From DALYJJ01 sp031969915 (GTDB lineage Bacteria; Acidobacteriota; Terriglobia; Bryobacterales; Bryobacteraceae): 6,150 nucleotides of DNA. Each line of letters opens with the position of its first letter. The stretch's first letter is position 1. Of this stretch, positions 1-5,816 are shown one piece after another. The position numbers and the translations under genes are program-made. Under the pieces are notes generated by a model, which was given only the letters and a program-made list of their open reading frames with translations, did not search any database and was not told the DNA's origin. The DNA lies in the NCBI GenBank assembly GCA_031969915.1, contig DALYJJ010000237.1:1-6150 (forward strand), in the 5' to 3' direction.

Positions 1-116
1 CCGCCGCAACCGATCACGGCGACCCCGATGCGGTCGCTGGCCGGCGCCGCGGTCTGCGCCTGCCCGGCGGCAACCGGGGCGGCGGCGGTGGTGCGAAGGA
101 GAGTCCGGCGTGTCAT
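1..116 (-). CDS. Gfo/Idh/MocA-family oxidoreductase, N-terminal fragment with Tat-type signal
   Basis: Only the first 38 codons are in the window; the gene continues past the left edge. The ATG at 116-114 opens a protein starting M-T-R-R-T-L-L, a twin-arginine export motif, followed by an Ala-rich stretch ending near residue 21 (A-Q). It then reads ASDRIGVAVIGCG, the first beta strand and glycine-rich turn of an NAD(P)-binding Rossmann fold. A Tat signal joined directly to 'DRIGVAVIGCG' is typical of secreted Gfo/Idh/MocA sugar oxidoreductases, which carry their nucleotide cofactor out of the cytoplasm already folded. Substrate cannot be told from this fragment. It lies 47 nt downstream of the glycoside hydrolase on the same strand and is probably the next gene of that operon. 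No Shine-Dalgarno sequence precedes the start. Another Rossmann dehydrogenase is possible but less likely. Confidence 0.75.
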   Translation of the reverse strand, partial: MTRRTLLRTTAAAPVAAGQAQTAAPASDRIGVAVIGCG

Positions 117-163
117 TGCCGCCGAGTATATCCCGGCTTGAACGCGCCGGGGCGGCCCGTCCT
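117..163 (-). promoter_or_regulatory. Short gap with possible internal promoter and small stem-loop
   Basis: This 47-base gap separates the hydrolase from the Gfo/Idh/MocA gene. On the minus strand TATACT (130-125) matches five of six bases of a -10 element and lies eight bases before the ATG, but I find no matching -35. A five-pair stem (133-137 with 146-150, eight-base loop) lies just upstream; it has no T-run and is not a convincing terminator. Confidence 0.3.
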
Positions 164-1558
164 TCAGTCCGCCTTCTTCAGGTAGAGCACCGCCGGGCCC
201 GGAAAGGGCGTGGTGAACGTGCGTGTGGCTCCGCCTACCGCGGCTTTCGCGGGAACCACGCGGGCGGCGTTCACGTCCAGCCACTCCGCCTGGAAGCGGC
301 CCGGGGCGTCTTTCAGATCGATCGTGAACTCGCCCTTGTCGTGCTGGAACACGACATACTCGCGCCCGCGTTCGGCAAGGCAGTAGCCGGTGGCGGAGAG
401 CCCCGGTTCGGGCTTCATCGCAGCCAGGTGAATCCGCTCCGCCAGCCGGCGCACCTGGCCCATGGCGGCTCGCGCGGAATCCTGCCAGGTGGGCGAAGGG
501 AGCATCTCCTCCATCAGCAGGACGTTCAGCCCTCGCGTGAAGCTCTTCCACACCCAGATGTTGTCGCCGCCGGTGTGACCCCAGAGATGATCGGTGTCGC
601 TCACCACCACCTTGGGCGAGCAGTCGGCGCACGGGCTGGTGCGGTAGTTTCCCTTCGTGTCGTCACCCGGGTTGGGAGACACCCAATCGGCGGGGCTCTC
701 ATTGAGGATGGCGTTGGTGCCTCCCTTGTATTGAAACGTCATGCCCACCGGATGCTGCTTCGGTTTCCCCGCCTGGTACTGCTTAATGAAGCGGATCATG
801 TGGTACTGCCATTCCGTGGAGCCGCCATGGGCCTCGTTGCAGATCTCGTAGAGCACGTTGTCCAGATCGTTCACCGTGTCGATCACCTTGCGGACGTAGG
901 CCTCCTGCAGCGCCAGAACGCGCTTGCCCATCTCGCCCGAGGCAAGCGTGTTGTATTCAAGCGCCAGGCCGTCGCCGTCGGCGTCGCCCTCGACGCCATT
1001 CACGTTGTTGCGGGCGTGAAACGGGTGGTGCGGCCAGCCGTCGGTGAACTGGATCTCCCAACCCTCGAAGAGCATGATCGCGACGTACATACCGCGCGCG
1101 CCCGCAGCCGCAACCCGCGAGCGAAGGCGGTCAAAGTACTCCTGGTTGAACTTCGTCAGGTCGAACCGGGGCTCGCCGTCAACGGCGTTGCCCGGACCCG
1201 AACGCAGCCAGGGATGCGGCCGGGCGTACTTCACCTCGCCGCCCGTGTAACGGTCGGTCCAGCGCGTCACTTCCCAACGCCACAAGCGGAAGAAGTTGTG
1301 GCCGTGATGGGAGAGCGTGTCCAGGTAGCCGTCGTAGTCGAAGACGGGCGGGGGATTCCCCACCGCGCCTTTGACGATCAACCCGTTGTCTTGTAAGTTC
1401 TGCCAGACGTGCGATCCCGCCAGAACAACGGCTTTTCCTGACGGATCGGCGAACCAACGGGGGTTGGAGGGAAGCACGCGAAGCGGTCCGGAAGCGGGCT
1501 TGGTTTGCGCCCCCGCGGCAACGGCCGCGAGCAGGAAACAGACGGTCCGGCGGTTCAC
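164..1558 (-). CDS. Secreted apiosidase-like glycoside hydrolase (TIM barrel plus C-terminal beta domain)
   Basis: 464 aa. I chose the GTG at 1558-1556: it overlaps the stop of the upstream gene (GTGA), has AGGAG five bases before it, and opens a signal peptide with Arg-Arg (residues 3-4) and a hydrophobic core ending A-A-G-A-Q (15-19). The frame stays open far upstream, but that part lies inside the kinase-like gene. The mature protein resembles (beta/alpha)8-barrel hydrolases of the apiosidase-like/DUF4038 type: NPRWFADPSGKAVVLAGSH (32-50), HGHNFFRLWRWE (85-96), and YEICNEAHGG (237-246), whose Asn241-Glu242 pair is the expected clan GH-A acid/base motif. A later strand reads VVVSDTDHLWGHTGGD (317-332), so the nucleophile position is uncertain. 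Residues ~385-463 resemble the small beta domain called 'putative collagen-binding' in this family. It probably cleaves plant-type glycosides outside the cytoplasm; substrate unknown. Confidence 0.8.
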   Translation of the reverse strand: MNRRTVCFLLAAVAAGAQTKPASGPLRVLPSNPRWFADPSGKAVVLAGSHVWQNLQDNGLIVKGAVGNPPPVFDYDGYLDTLSHHGHNFFRLWRWEVTRWTDRYTGGEVKYARPHPWLRSGPGNAVDGEPRFDLTKFNQEYFDRLRSRVAAAGARGMYVAIMLFEGWEIQFTDGWPHHPFHARNNVNGVEGDADGDGLALEYNTLASGEMGKRVLALQEAYVRKVIDTVNDLDNVLYEICNEAHGGSTEWQYHMIRFIKQYQAGKPKQHPVGMTFQYKGGTNAILNESPADWVSPNPGDDTKGNYRTSPCADCSPKVVVSDTDHLWGHTGGDNIWVWKSFTRGLNVLLMEEMLPSPTWQDSARAAMGQVRRLAERIHLAAMKPEPGLSATGYCLAERGREYVVFQHDKGEFTIDLKDAPGRFQAEWLDVNAARVVPAKAAVGGATRTFTTPFPGPAVLYLKKAD

Positions 1559-2196
1559 TTCAACTCCTGCCGCAGCGCATCCAACATGGTCTTGATTTGC
1601 CGTGAGACGTTCTTCTCGCTTTGCGAGCCGTCCACCAGCAGCACCCGCGCATTCGGATACGCCGCTCGCACGCCGTCCATCTCCCGATGGTAATCCGCCA
1701 AACGCCGCTCCATGCGTTCCGGCGTGTCGTCCGCCCTCCGCCGTTCGCTCATCCGCGCCCGCGCGATCTCGTCGGAGACGTCCAACACCACCGCCACCGG
1801 AGGATCCAGCTTGAGTTCCGAGGAGAGCCGCGCCAGGTACTCCGCCTGCTCCTTGGTGGCGGGGTATCCGTCGAGGACAAAACCCCGGCTCATGTCGACT
1901 TTTTTCAGATACTCGGCCATCAGTTCGTTCAGGCTCTCGTCGGCCAGCAACTCGCCCGCTTCGATCTGGCCCTTCAACCGGCCGCTCACCTGCGACTTTC
2001 GCCAACTGTTGCTCTTCTTCACCACCTCGGAGGCGGAAAGGTAGGGCACGCCGTACTCTTTTCGAAGGAACCGGGCCTGGGGGGTCTTTCCGCTGCCCGG
2101 CGGTCCCAGCAGAATCACGAACAGCGGCTTGGGCAGGCGCTGCGCCAACAGCGTGCTCGCGGAGATCAATCCCAGCAGCTCACGGCGGGTGTACAT
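1555..2196 (-). CDS. Exported adenylate-kinase-like P-loop nucleotide kinase
   Basis: 213 aa. The adenylate kinase fold is clear: P-loop GPPGSGKT (31-38), NMP-binding region YLSASEVVKK (52-61) through AGELLADESLNELM (80-93), GFVLDGYPAT (105-114), and RADDTPE (154-160) followed by R165 and Y169. It has the short lid of the small kinases. Two things are odd. The N-terminus (M-Y-T-R-R-E-L-L-G-L, hydrophobic to L-L-A-Q at 16-19) looks like a Tat signal, whereas adenylate kinases are normally cytoplasmic and need ATP. Also, aligned by eye with E. coli Adk, the AMP-phosphate arginines R36 and R88 are replaced by K60 and A113, while counterparts of R156 and R167 remain (R154, R165). There is no other start codon before the P-loop, so the signal is part of the protein. 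It lies 4 nt after the dehydrogenase and overlaps the hydrolase by 4 nt. Real AMP kinase activity is doubtful. Confidence 0.85.
   Translation of the reverse strand: MYTRRELLGLISASTLLAQRLPKPLFVILLGPPGSGKTPQARFLRKEYGVPYLSASEVVKKSNSWRKSQVSGRLKGQIEAGELLADESLNELMAEYLKKVDMSRGFVLDGYPATKEQAEYLARLSSELKLDPPVAVVLDVSDEIARARMSERRRADDTPERMERRLADYHREMDGVRAAYPNARVLLVDGSQSEKNVSRQIKTMLDALRQELK
1564..1568 (-). promoter_or_regulatory. Ribosome binding site deciding the GTG start of the glycoside hydrolase
   Basis: AGGAG on the minus strand, five bases before GTG 1558, lies within the last codons of the kinase-like gene. With the GTGA stop/start overlap it indicates translational coupling and fixes the start despite the open frame upstream. 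Confidence 0.7.
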
Positions 2197-2200
2197 GCCT

Positions 2201-3250
2201 CTAGTATCCCGCCTGTTTGTCGACCACGTTCAACAGCGGCAGAGCCCGCGTGTAACGCCGGATGTTTTCGGCGAAGAAGGCCACCAGGCGGCGCTGCCGC
2301 TCCTCGCCCCAGCCGGATGTGTGCGGCGTGATCACAACGTTCTGGCAGTCCCAGATGGGATGGTTCGAAGGGATCGGCTCCTGCGGGAACACGTCCAGCC
2401 CGGCGCCGGCGATCCAGCCCTCCTTGAGCGCCCGCACCAGCGCCATGTCGTCGATCAACCCGCCCCGCGACAAAGCGATGAAGTAGGCCGTTTTCTTCAT
2501 CGATCGAAACACCGGCTCGTTAAACATCCGGTTGGTCTGCGGCGTGTGGGGCGCGGCCGCCACGACGACATCCGCTTGCTTCACGATCTCGGGAAACCAC
2601 GACGGATCGCGCAACTCGGCGACGAAGTGCGGCCTCGGCATCGGCCGCGCGTCGGTGGCGATGACGCGCATGTCGAACCCGAAGTGCGCGCGCCGCGCCA
2701 CTTCGTAGCCGATGCCCCCCAATCCGATCACCGCCATGGTCCGTCCGGCGAGTTCAATGTGGTCCGCCGAGCGTACCGTGCCAATCGTCTTCCACTCGCG
2801 CCGCATGGTCTGCCGCGCATAGTCGGTTCCGATGCGCCGGGTGAGGGCCAGCAACAGTCCCATGCCCGTCTCCGCGATCCCCGGCGCGAACACGCGCGCC
2901 ATGTTGGTTACGGGAACCGGGCTCTTCCGGAACTCCTCATCCATCCACTCCACGCCCGCCGCGCCGGTTTGAATCCACTTCAGTTTCGGCGCGAAGTCCA
3001 GTTCTTTGCCCGGCACATCGCCGTAGAGCACTTCGGTCTCCGGCAGCTTCGCCCGCAGTTCGGCGCGCTTCACCACTTCGATCTCCAGGGGAACGGCCGA
3101 GGCGGCCTGCAACTGCTTCACCTCGTCCGGATCGAACGGCGTGAGCGAGACGATACGCAGCGGCTCCCGGCGCGGAGCGGCCGTTTGCGCGGCGAGGGGC
3201 AGGGTCAGAGTGGACGCAAGCAGGGTGCGGCGTGAGAGCGGAGTCGGCAT
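2201..3250 (-). CDS. D-isomer-specific 2-hydroxyacid dehydrogenase with Tat-type signal
   Basis: 349 aa from ATG at 3250. Members of this family interconvert 2-keto acids and D-2-hydroxy acids with NAD(P)H. Residues 1-22 hold S-R-R-T-L-L (6-11) and a hydrophobic stretch ending L-A-A-Q, a Tat-type signal. The rest fits the family: GAAGVEWMD (96-104), AETGMGLLLALTRRI (126-140), the cofactor motif GLGGIG (176-181), with D200 after the second strand (favouring NAD over NADP). The catalytic triad is R262 in SRGGLIDD, E291 in QEP and H310 in TPHTSG. Length is normal once the signal is added. An in-frame ATG at 3295 would add 15 residues, but the Arg-Arg motif sits best from 3250. No Shine-Dalgarno is seen at either. 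It is the first gene of the minus-strand block and is divergent from the methyltransferase. Substrate unknown; glyoxylate or a sugar-derived keto acid would fit the context. Confidence 0.88.
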   Translation of the reverse strand: MPTPLSRRTLLASTLTLPLAAQTAAPRREPLRIVSLTPFDPDEVKQLQAASAVPLEIEVVKRAELRAKLPETEVLYGDVPGKELDFAPKLKWIQTGAAGVEWMDEEFRKSPVPVTNMARVFAPGIAETGMGLLLALTRRIGTDYARQTMRREWKTIGTVRSADHIELAGRTMAVIGLGGIGYEVARRAHFGFDMRVIATDARPMPRPHFVAELRDPSWFPEIVKQADVVVAAAPHTPQTNRMFNEPVFRSMKKTAYFIALSRGGLIDDMALVRALKEGWIAGAGLDVFPQEPIPSNHPIWDCQNVVITPHTSGWGEERQRRLVAFFAENIRRYTRALPLLNVVDKQAGY

Positions 3251-3256
3251 GGCGAG

Positions 3257-3286
3257 AGTGTACCGCAGGTCGTTCGTTACAGTGAA
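3257..3286 (-). promoter_or_regulatory. Candidate promoter for the dehydrogenase operon (possibly leaderless)
   Basis: On the minus strand, TTCACT (3286-3281) and TACACT (3262-3257) are separated by 18 bases, each matching four of six positions of the sigma-70 consensus. Only six bases lie between TACACT and the ATG at 3250, so transcription would begin at or next to the start codon. That agrees with the absence of a Shine-Dalgarno sequence. The matches are weak, and the gap between the two divergent starts is only 43 bp, so this is tentative. Confidence 0.3.
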
Positions 3287-3287
3287 T

Positions 3288-3292
3288 GGAGG
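3288..3292 (+). promoter_or_regulatory. GGAGG before the methyltransferase start, unusually close
   Basis: GGAGG ends one base before the ATG at 3294, closer than the usual 5-9 bases. A second in-frame ATG at 3249 has GGAG at 3240-3243 with five-base spacing, so the start is not settled by ribosome binding site alone. The family-like N-terminus (MSGYQADLAYIHD) favours 3294. Confidence 0.4.
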
Positions 3293-3293
3293 C

Positions 3294-4019
3294 ATGAGCG
3301 GCTACCAGGCGGATCTCGCGTACATCCACGACACCGGCTTCGGCGACTTCGCGCGTGAGGCCGCGCCGGGCCTTCTGCAGATCCTTCGCCGCGCGGGCAT
3401 CGCCGAAGGCTTGGTAGTCGATCTGGGCTGCGGGAGCGGCATCTGGGCCGCCGACCTCCTCGCCGCCGGCTACGACGTGCTCGGCATCGACCAGTCCGGT
3501 GCGATGATCGATCTCGCGCGCCGCCGCGCGCCCGGCGCCCGGTTCGTTCAGGATTCCCTGCTCCAGGCGCCGCTCCCGAAGTGCCGCGCCGTGACCTCCA
3601 TCAGCGAGTGCATGAACTACCTGTTCGATGACAGCAACAGCCTGAAGCGGCTGGCCGCCCTGATGCGCCGTGTCCACCATGCGCTTGAGCCCGGCGGGGT
3701 GTTCGTCTTCGACATCGCCGAACATGGACTGGAGCCCGAGCGCCGGCGGGGCCACTGGCAGGGCGAGGGCTGGGTGGTGATGCTCGACGCGGAAGAGGAT
3801 CCCGAAACGCACATCGTCACGCGCGACATCACCACGTTCCGCCGCGCGGGCAAGCTCTGGCGCCGCACCGACGAGCAACACCGCCTGCGCACGTTCGATC
3901 GATCGGAAATCTACGAAGAGCTCGGCCGGGCCGGCTTCCACGTCAAGCTCCTGCGCGGTTATGGGGACGCCACTTTCCCGCGCGCCCATGCCGGTTACCT
4001 GGCGCGCAAGCCCGTCTGA
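3294..4019 (+). CDS. Class I SAM-dependent methyltransferase
   Basis: 241 aa, probably cytoplasmic, with no signal or membrane segment. Residues 40-49 (LVVDLGCGSG) form the glycine-rich SAM-binding motif I. D66 in LGIDQS is the expected acidic residue contacting the SAM ribose, and ARFVQDSLL (82-90) fits the adenine-contact region. Residues 131-140 (LEPGGVFVFD) match the motif after the fifth strand. The remainder (~150-241) is a second half with GYGDATFPRAHAGYLARKP at the end; it gives no substrate clue. The start at 3294 gives a family-like beginning. Starting at the in-frame ATG 3249 would give 256 aa and overlap the dehydrogenase start codon. It is the only complete plus-strand gene, standing between two minus-strand operons, divergent from one and convergent with the other. 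Its partner molecule is unknown. Confidence 0.88.
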   Translation: MSGYQADLAYIHDTGFGDFAREAAPGLLQILRRAGIAEGLVVDLGCGSGIWAADLLAAGYDVLGIDQSGAMIDLARRRAPGARFVQDSLLQAPLPKCRAVTSISECMNYLFDDSNSLKRLAALMRRVHHALEPGGVFVFDIAEHGLEPERRRGHWQGEGWVVMLDAEEDPETHIVTRDITTFRRAGKLWRRTDEQHRLRTFDRSEIYEELGRAGFHVKLLRGYGDATFPRAHAGYLARKPV

Positions 4020-4040
4020 GGCGTGCGATCGGGCGAAGTG
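4020..4040. other. Gap between convergent genes
   Basis: This is the whole space between the methyltransferase stop and the DinB stop. I see no stable hairpin or T-run here, so any terminators must lie inside the opposing coding regions, or termination is Rho-dependent. Confidence 0.5.
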
Positions 4041-4547
4041 TTACAACCCTGCCGCCACCACGCGGGCCGTGGCGACCGCCTGCCCCACGTGCCGCTGCGT
4101 GTGCTCGGCGATGTGCACCAGGAGCCCGATCACCGACGTCGGCATCCGCTTGCGTCCCACGTAGCGCGGGGCGGCGGGATCGGACAGGTCGATCGCCCGC
4201 AGGCGCGCCTCCGCGTCCGCGAGCGCCGCGGCCAGCCCGGTCAGCAGTTCATCCCGCGAGGCGCCGGGCTCGCCTTCGGCCTTCAGCGCCGCCAGTTGCC
4301 CGGCCGAAATCTCGCGCTCCTCCAGGTAGGTGAGAAGCCGGTCCACGCTGCCCCCGATGTGCCGGATGTGGAAGCCGATCGCTCCGGTGTTGCCGGGCCG
4401 CCGCCACATCTGCTCCCCGGTCAACTCGCCGGTGAACCGCGCCAGGTCTTCCTTCGCCTGCGCGAAGGAAAACAATACCGGCGCCAACAGCGGGTGGACT
4501 CCTTCGGGTGTCCCGCGCAGCCAGGGTTCGGGCAGGTTCTCAGCCAT
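4041..4547 (-). CDS. DinB-family (DinB/YfiT-like) putative metal-dependent protein
   Basis: 168 aa, normal for the family. DinB-like proteins are four-helix bundles that bind a divalent metal through three histidines; many are thiol-dependent transferases or have no known activity. Here helix two carries FHIRHIGGSVDRLL (59-72), with H60 or H63 as first ligand, and the last helix carries HIAEHTQRHVGQ (145-156), with H149 and H153 in the usual H-x3-H spacing. W48 and the PGNTGAIGFHIRHI stretch are also typical. The name comes from DNA-damage-inducible Bacillus dinB, but DNA repair should not be assumed. It is the last gene of the EEP/pentapeptide operon, starting 6 nt after the pentapeptide-repeat gene, with no clear ribosome binding site of its own, suggesting translational coupling. 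Substrate unknown. Confidence 0.88.
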   Translation of the reverse strand: MAENLPEPWLRGTPEGVHPLLAPVLFSFAQAKEDLARFTGELTGEQMWRRPGNTGAIGFHIRHIGGSVDRLLTYLEEREISAGQLAALKAEGEPGASRDELLTGLAAALADAEARLRAIDLSDPAAPRYVGRKRMPTSVIGLLVHIAEHTQRHVGQAVATARVVAAGL

Positions 4548-4553
4548 GGTGGT

Positions 4554-4961
4554 TCACCGCGCCGCGTACGGCGCCGACCAGCGCGGAGGCCGCTCCATGC
4601 CGTCCGGCAGCTTCGTTGTCTCGTCGCCGATGGTCAATTCCAGTTGCTCGGCGGTCAGGTCCTCGGCCGTTGACAGATCGGCGCCTGTTACGTCCGCGCC
4701 CTCAAAGTCGACGCCGATGAGCCGCGCCCCGATCAGGTTCGCATTCCGCAGGTCCGCGTAGCGCAAATCGGCGCCCTTCATGTTGGCCAGGGTCAGGTCG
4801 GCGTCCCGCAGCACGGCGTGCGAGAGATCCGCCATCACTAGGCTCGCCCGGCTCAGGTCCGCTCCCCGCAGTTCCGGAACCTGCGTACGGTCCGAATCCC
4901 GCCACTGATTCCAACGGTCGACATCGCCCCTCAAAATCTCCACTTGGTTCGCGTTCGGCAT
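4554..4961 (-). CDS. Pentapeptide-repeat protein
   Basis: 135 aa, no signal peptide. Residues 31-100 are about fourteen A(D/N)LXX-type units (for example GADLS, MADLS, DADLT, GADLR, NANLI), which should fold into roughly three and a half turns of a right-handed square beta helix. The lead-in (EILRGDVDRWNQWRDSD, 8-24) and the tail (LTAEQLELTIGD, then LP and PPRW, 102-128) match the flanks common on small cytoplasmic pentapeptide proteins. Some relatives (Qnr, MfpA) mimic DNA and shield gyrase, but those have longer helices; most short ones have no known role, and no gyrase link is claimed here. AGGAAGAG lies upstream at good spacing, overlapping the stop of the EEP gene 12 nt away. The DinB gene follows after 6 nt, so the three are probably co-transcribed. 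Confidence 0.92.
   Translation of the reverse strand: MPNANQVEILRGDVDRWNQWRDSDRTQVPELRGADLSRASLVMADLSHAVLRDADLTLANMKGADLRYADLRNANLIGARLIGVDFEGADVTGADLSTAEDLTAEQLELTIGDETTKLPDGMERPPRWSAPYAAR
4662..4871 (-). repeat. Tandem pentapeptide-coding repeat (about 14 units of 15 bases)
   Basis: The 15-base period encodes A(D/N)LXX units, with central Leu or Phe and preceding Ala kept in nearly every unit. The DNA copies have diverged in the third and outward-facing positions, so this is a protein repeat, not a recent DNA expansion. Confidence 0.85.
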
Positions 4962-4967
4962 AGAAGA

Positions 4968-4975
4968 CTCTTCCT
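4968..4975 (-). promoter_or_regulatory. Ribosome binding site of the pentapeptide-repeat gene
   Basis: AGGAAGAG on the minus strand ends six bases before the ATG at 4961 and overlaps the TAG stop (4976-4974) of the EEP gene. A ribosome finishing the first gene would sit on the start region of the second, which suggests coupled translation. Confidence 0.6.
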
Positions 4976-5816
4976 ACTTTAGTTCGAGCCGCACCCAGAT
5001 CGGGAAATGGTCGGACGGATATCGTCCGCCTTCATTCCGGTCGATGGTCTCCGCGGCCAGCGCGCGGAACGGCCCCCGGTACAGGACCCAGTCGATTCGC
5101 CCAAGGCTGGGCACGCCCCGGAACCCGTGAAACGTCTTCTCCGGCCCGGTACGGCGCTCGGCCGCGGTCCAGGCGTCGGTCAACGTCGATGTCAGCAGCC
5201 GGTACGGTTCCGTACCCGCGTCGGTGTTGAAGTCCCCGGTCAGAATCACCGGCACGTCCTTTGGCAAGCGCGCCAGACGCTCCGCCAGCACGCGGGCGCA
5301 GGCCAGGCGCGCCGCTGCGTCTTCGGTGCCGCGGTGCGGGAAGTGGGTGTTGAAGAAGTACAGCCGCCGGCCGGTGTCGGCGAACTCGAACAGACCCCAC
5401 GTCACCATGCGCGGCAGGCTCATGTTCCAGGACGAACTGCCTGCCGCCTCGGGCGTCTCCGAGAGCCAGAAGTTGCCTGTTTCGAGGGCCCGCAGGCGGT
5501 CCTTTCGAAAGAAGACGCCCATGTGTTCGTCCGTGCGGTCGCCCCGGCGGCCCAGGCCGAACCACGTGTATTCCGGCAGCCGGGCCGCGATGAACTCGCC
5601 CTGCAGGTGAAGCAGTTCCTGCGTGCCGAGCAGGTCGGGGCTCTTCTCGCGAATCGCCGCCACCAGTTGGTCGCGCCGTTTCTCCCACAGGTTCGCGCCG
5701 TCGTCGCGCGATGCGAAGCGAACGTTGAGCGTCATAATGGATAGGCTTTGGGCGTCGCAGCGGGAAATCAGCGAGCCCAGGAGGACGACGAGGATGCGCA
5801 GCGTCACGACCTTCAT
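4974..5816 (-). CDS. Secreted endonuclease/exonuclease/phosphatase (EEP)-family hydrolase
   Basis: 280 aa. Residues 1-22 form a signal peptide (K2, hydrophobic 6-17, cleavage likely after CDA before QSL). C20 is preceded by Arg, so a lipoprotein signal is unlikely. The full EEP metal-dependent phosphoesterase set is present: N31 in TLNVR, E67 in GTQE, N156 and H158 in FFNTHFPH, D195 and N197 in GDFN, D242 in GRIDWVL, and D269-H270 in SDHFP. Such enzymes cleave phosphodiester or phosphomonoester bonds in nucleic acids, inositol phosphates or lipids; the sequence does not say which. ATG 5816 is chosen for the signal peptide, with AGGAG 13 bases upstream (rather far). It is the first gene of a three-gene operon with the pentapeptide and DinB genes. 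Its 5' end overlaps the divergent channel gene by 23 bases. It probably acts in the periplasm or outside the cell. Confidence 0.9.
   Translation of the reverse strand: MKVVTLRILVVLLGSLISRCDAQSLSIMTLNVRFASRDDGANLWEKRRDQLVAAIREKSPDLLGTQELLHLQGEFIAARLPEYTWFGLGRRGDRTDEHMGVFFRKDRLRALETGNFWLSETPEAAGSSSWNMSLPRMVTWGLFEFADTGRRLYFFNTHFPHRGTEDAAARLACARVLAERLARLPKDVPVILTGDFNTDAGTEPYRLLTSTLTDAWTAAERRTGPEKTFHGFRGVPSLGRIDWVLYRGPFRALAAETIDRNEGGRYPSDHFPIWVRLELK
5779..5784 (+). promoter_or_regulatory. Ribosome binding site of the MscS-like gene
   Basis: AGGAGG lies nine bases before the ATG at 5794 and is a perfect Shine-Dalgarno core. It falls inside the signal-peptide codons of the divergent EEP gene and decides the start of the plus-strand gene. 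Confidence 0.7.
5794..5816. other. Head-to-head overlap of two divergent genes
   Basis: The plus-strand ATG at 5794 and minus-strand ATG at 5816 face past each other, so 23 bases encode the N-terminal residues of both proteins. Each ribosome binding site lies outside this overlap but inside the other coding region. Promoters must therefore also lie inside the opposite genes, and the two mRNAs must share complementary 5' ends. Confidence 0.65.

Noticed and set aside
133..150. Small stem-loop as a transcription terminator after the hydrolase
   Set aside because: Only five base pairs with no following T-run on the minus strand; too weak to call.
110..1396. Long plus-strand open frame (428 codons) opposite the glycoside hydrolase
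   Set aside because: It is antisense to a recognisable gene. Its Arg/Val/His/Ala-rich product shows no motif, and such frames are expected opposite GC-rich coding sequence.
1559..2005. In-frame extension of the glycoside hydrolase upstream to 2005
   Set aside because: The extension lies inside the kinase-like gene in another frame and has no similarity. GTG 1558 has a ribosome binding site and signal peptide.
2129..3235. Long plus-strand open frame (368 codons) opposite the hydroxyacid dehydrogenase
   Set aside because: Same reason: its composition is low-complexity Arg/His/Gly, with no domain, while the minus strand has a full catalytic set.
3896..3905. Ten-base palindrome CGATCGATCG
   Set aside because: It lies within methyltransferase codons (Phe-Asp-Arg-Ser), and CGATCG strings also occur elsewhere; no sign of an operator.
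2937..3989. Minus-strand open frame (350 codons) across the methyltransferase
   Set aside because: It lies antisense to a clear SAM methyltransferase and runs into the dehydrogenase gene in another frame; no protein features.
4554..4961. Qnr/MfpA-type gyrase-protecting role for the pentapeptide protein
   Set aside because: Only about 14 units are present, far fewer than in gyrase-protecting members, and the flanks match the generic small type.
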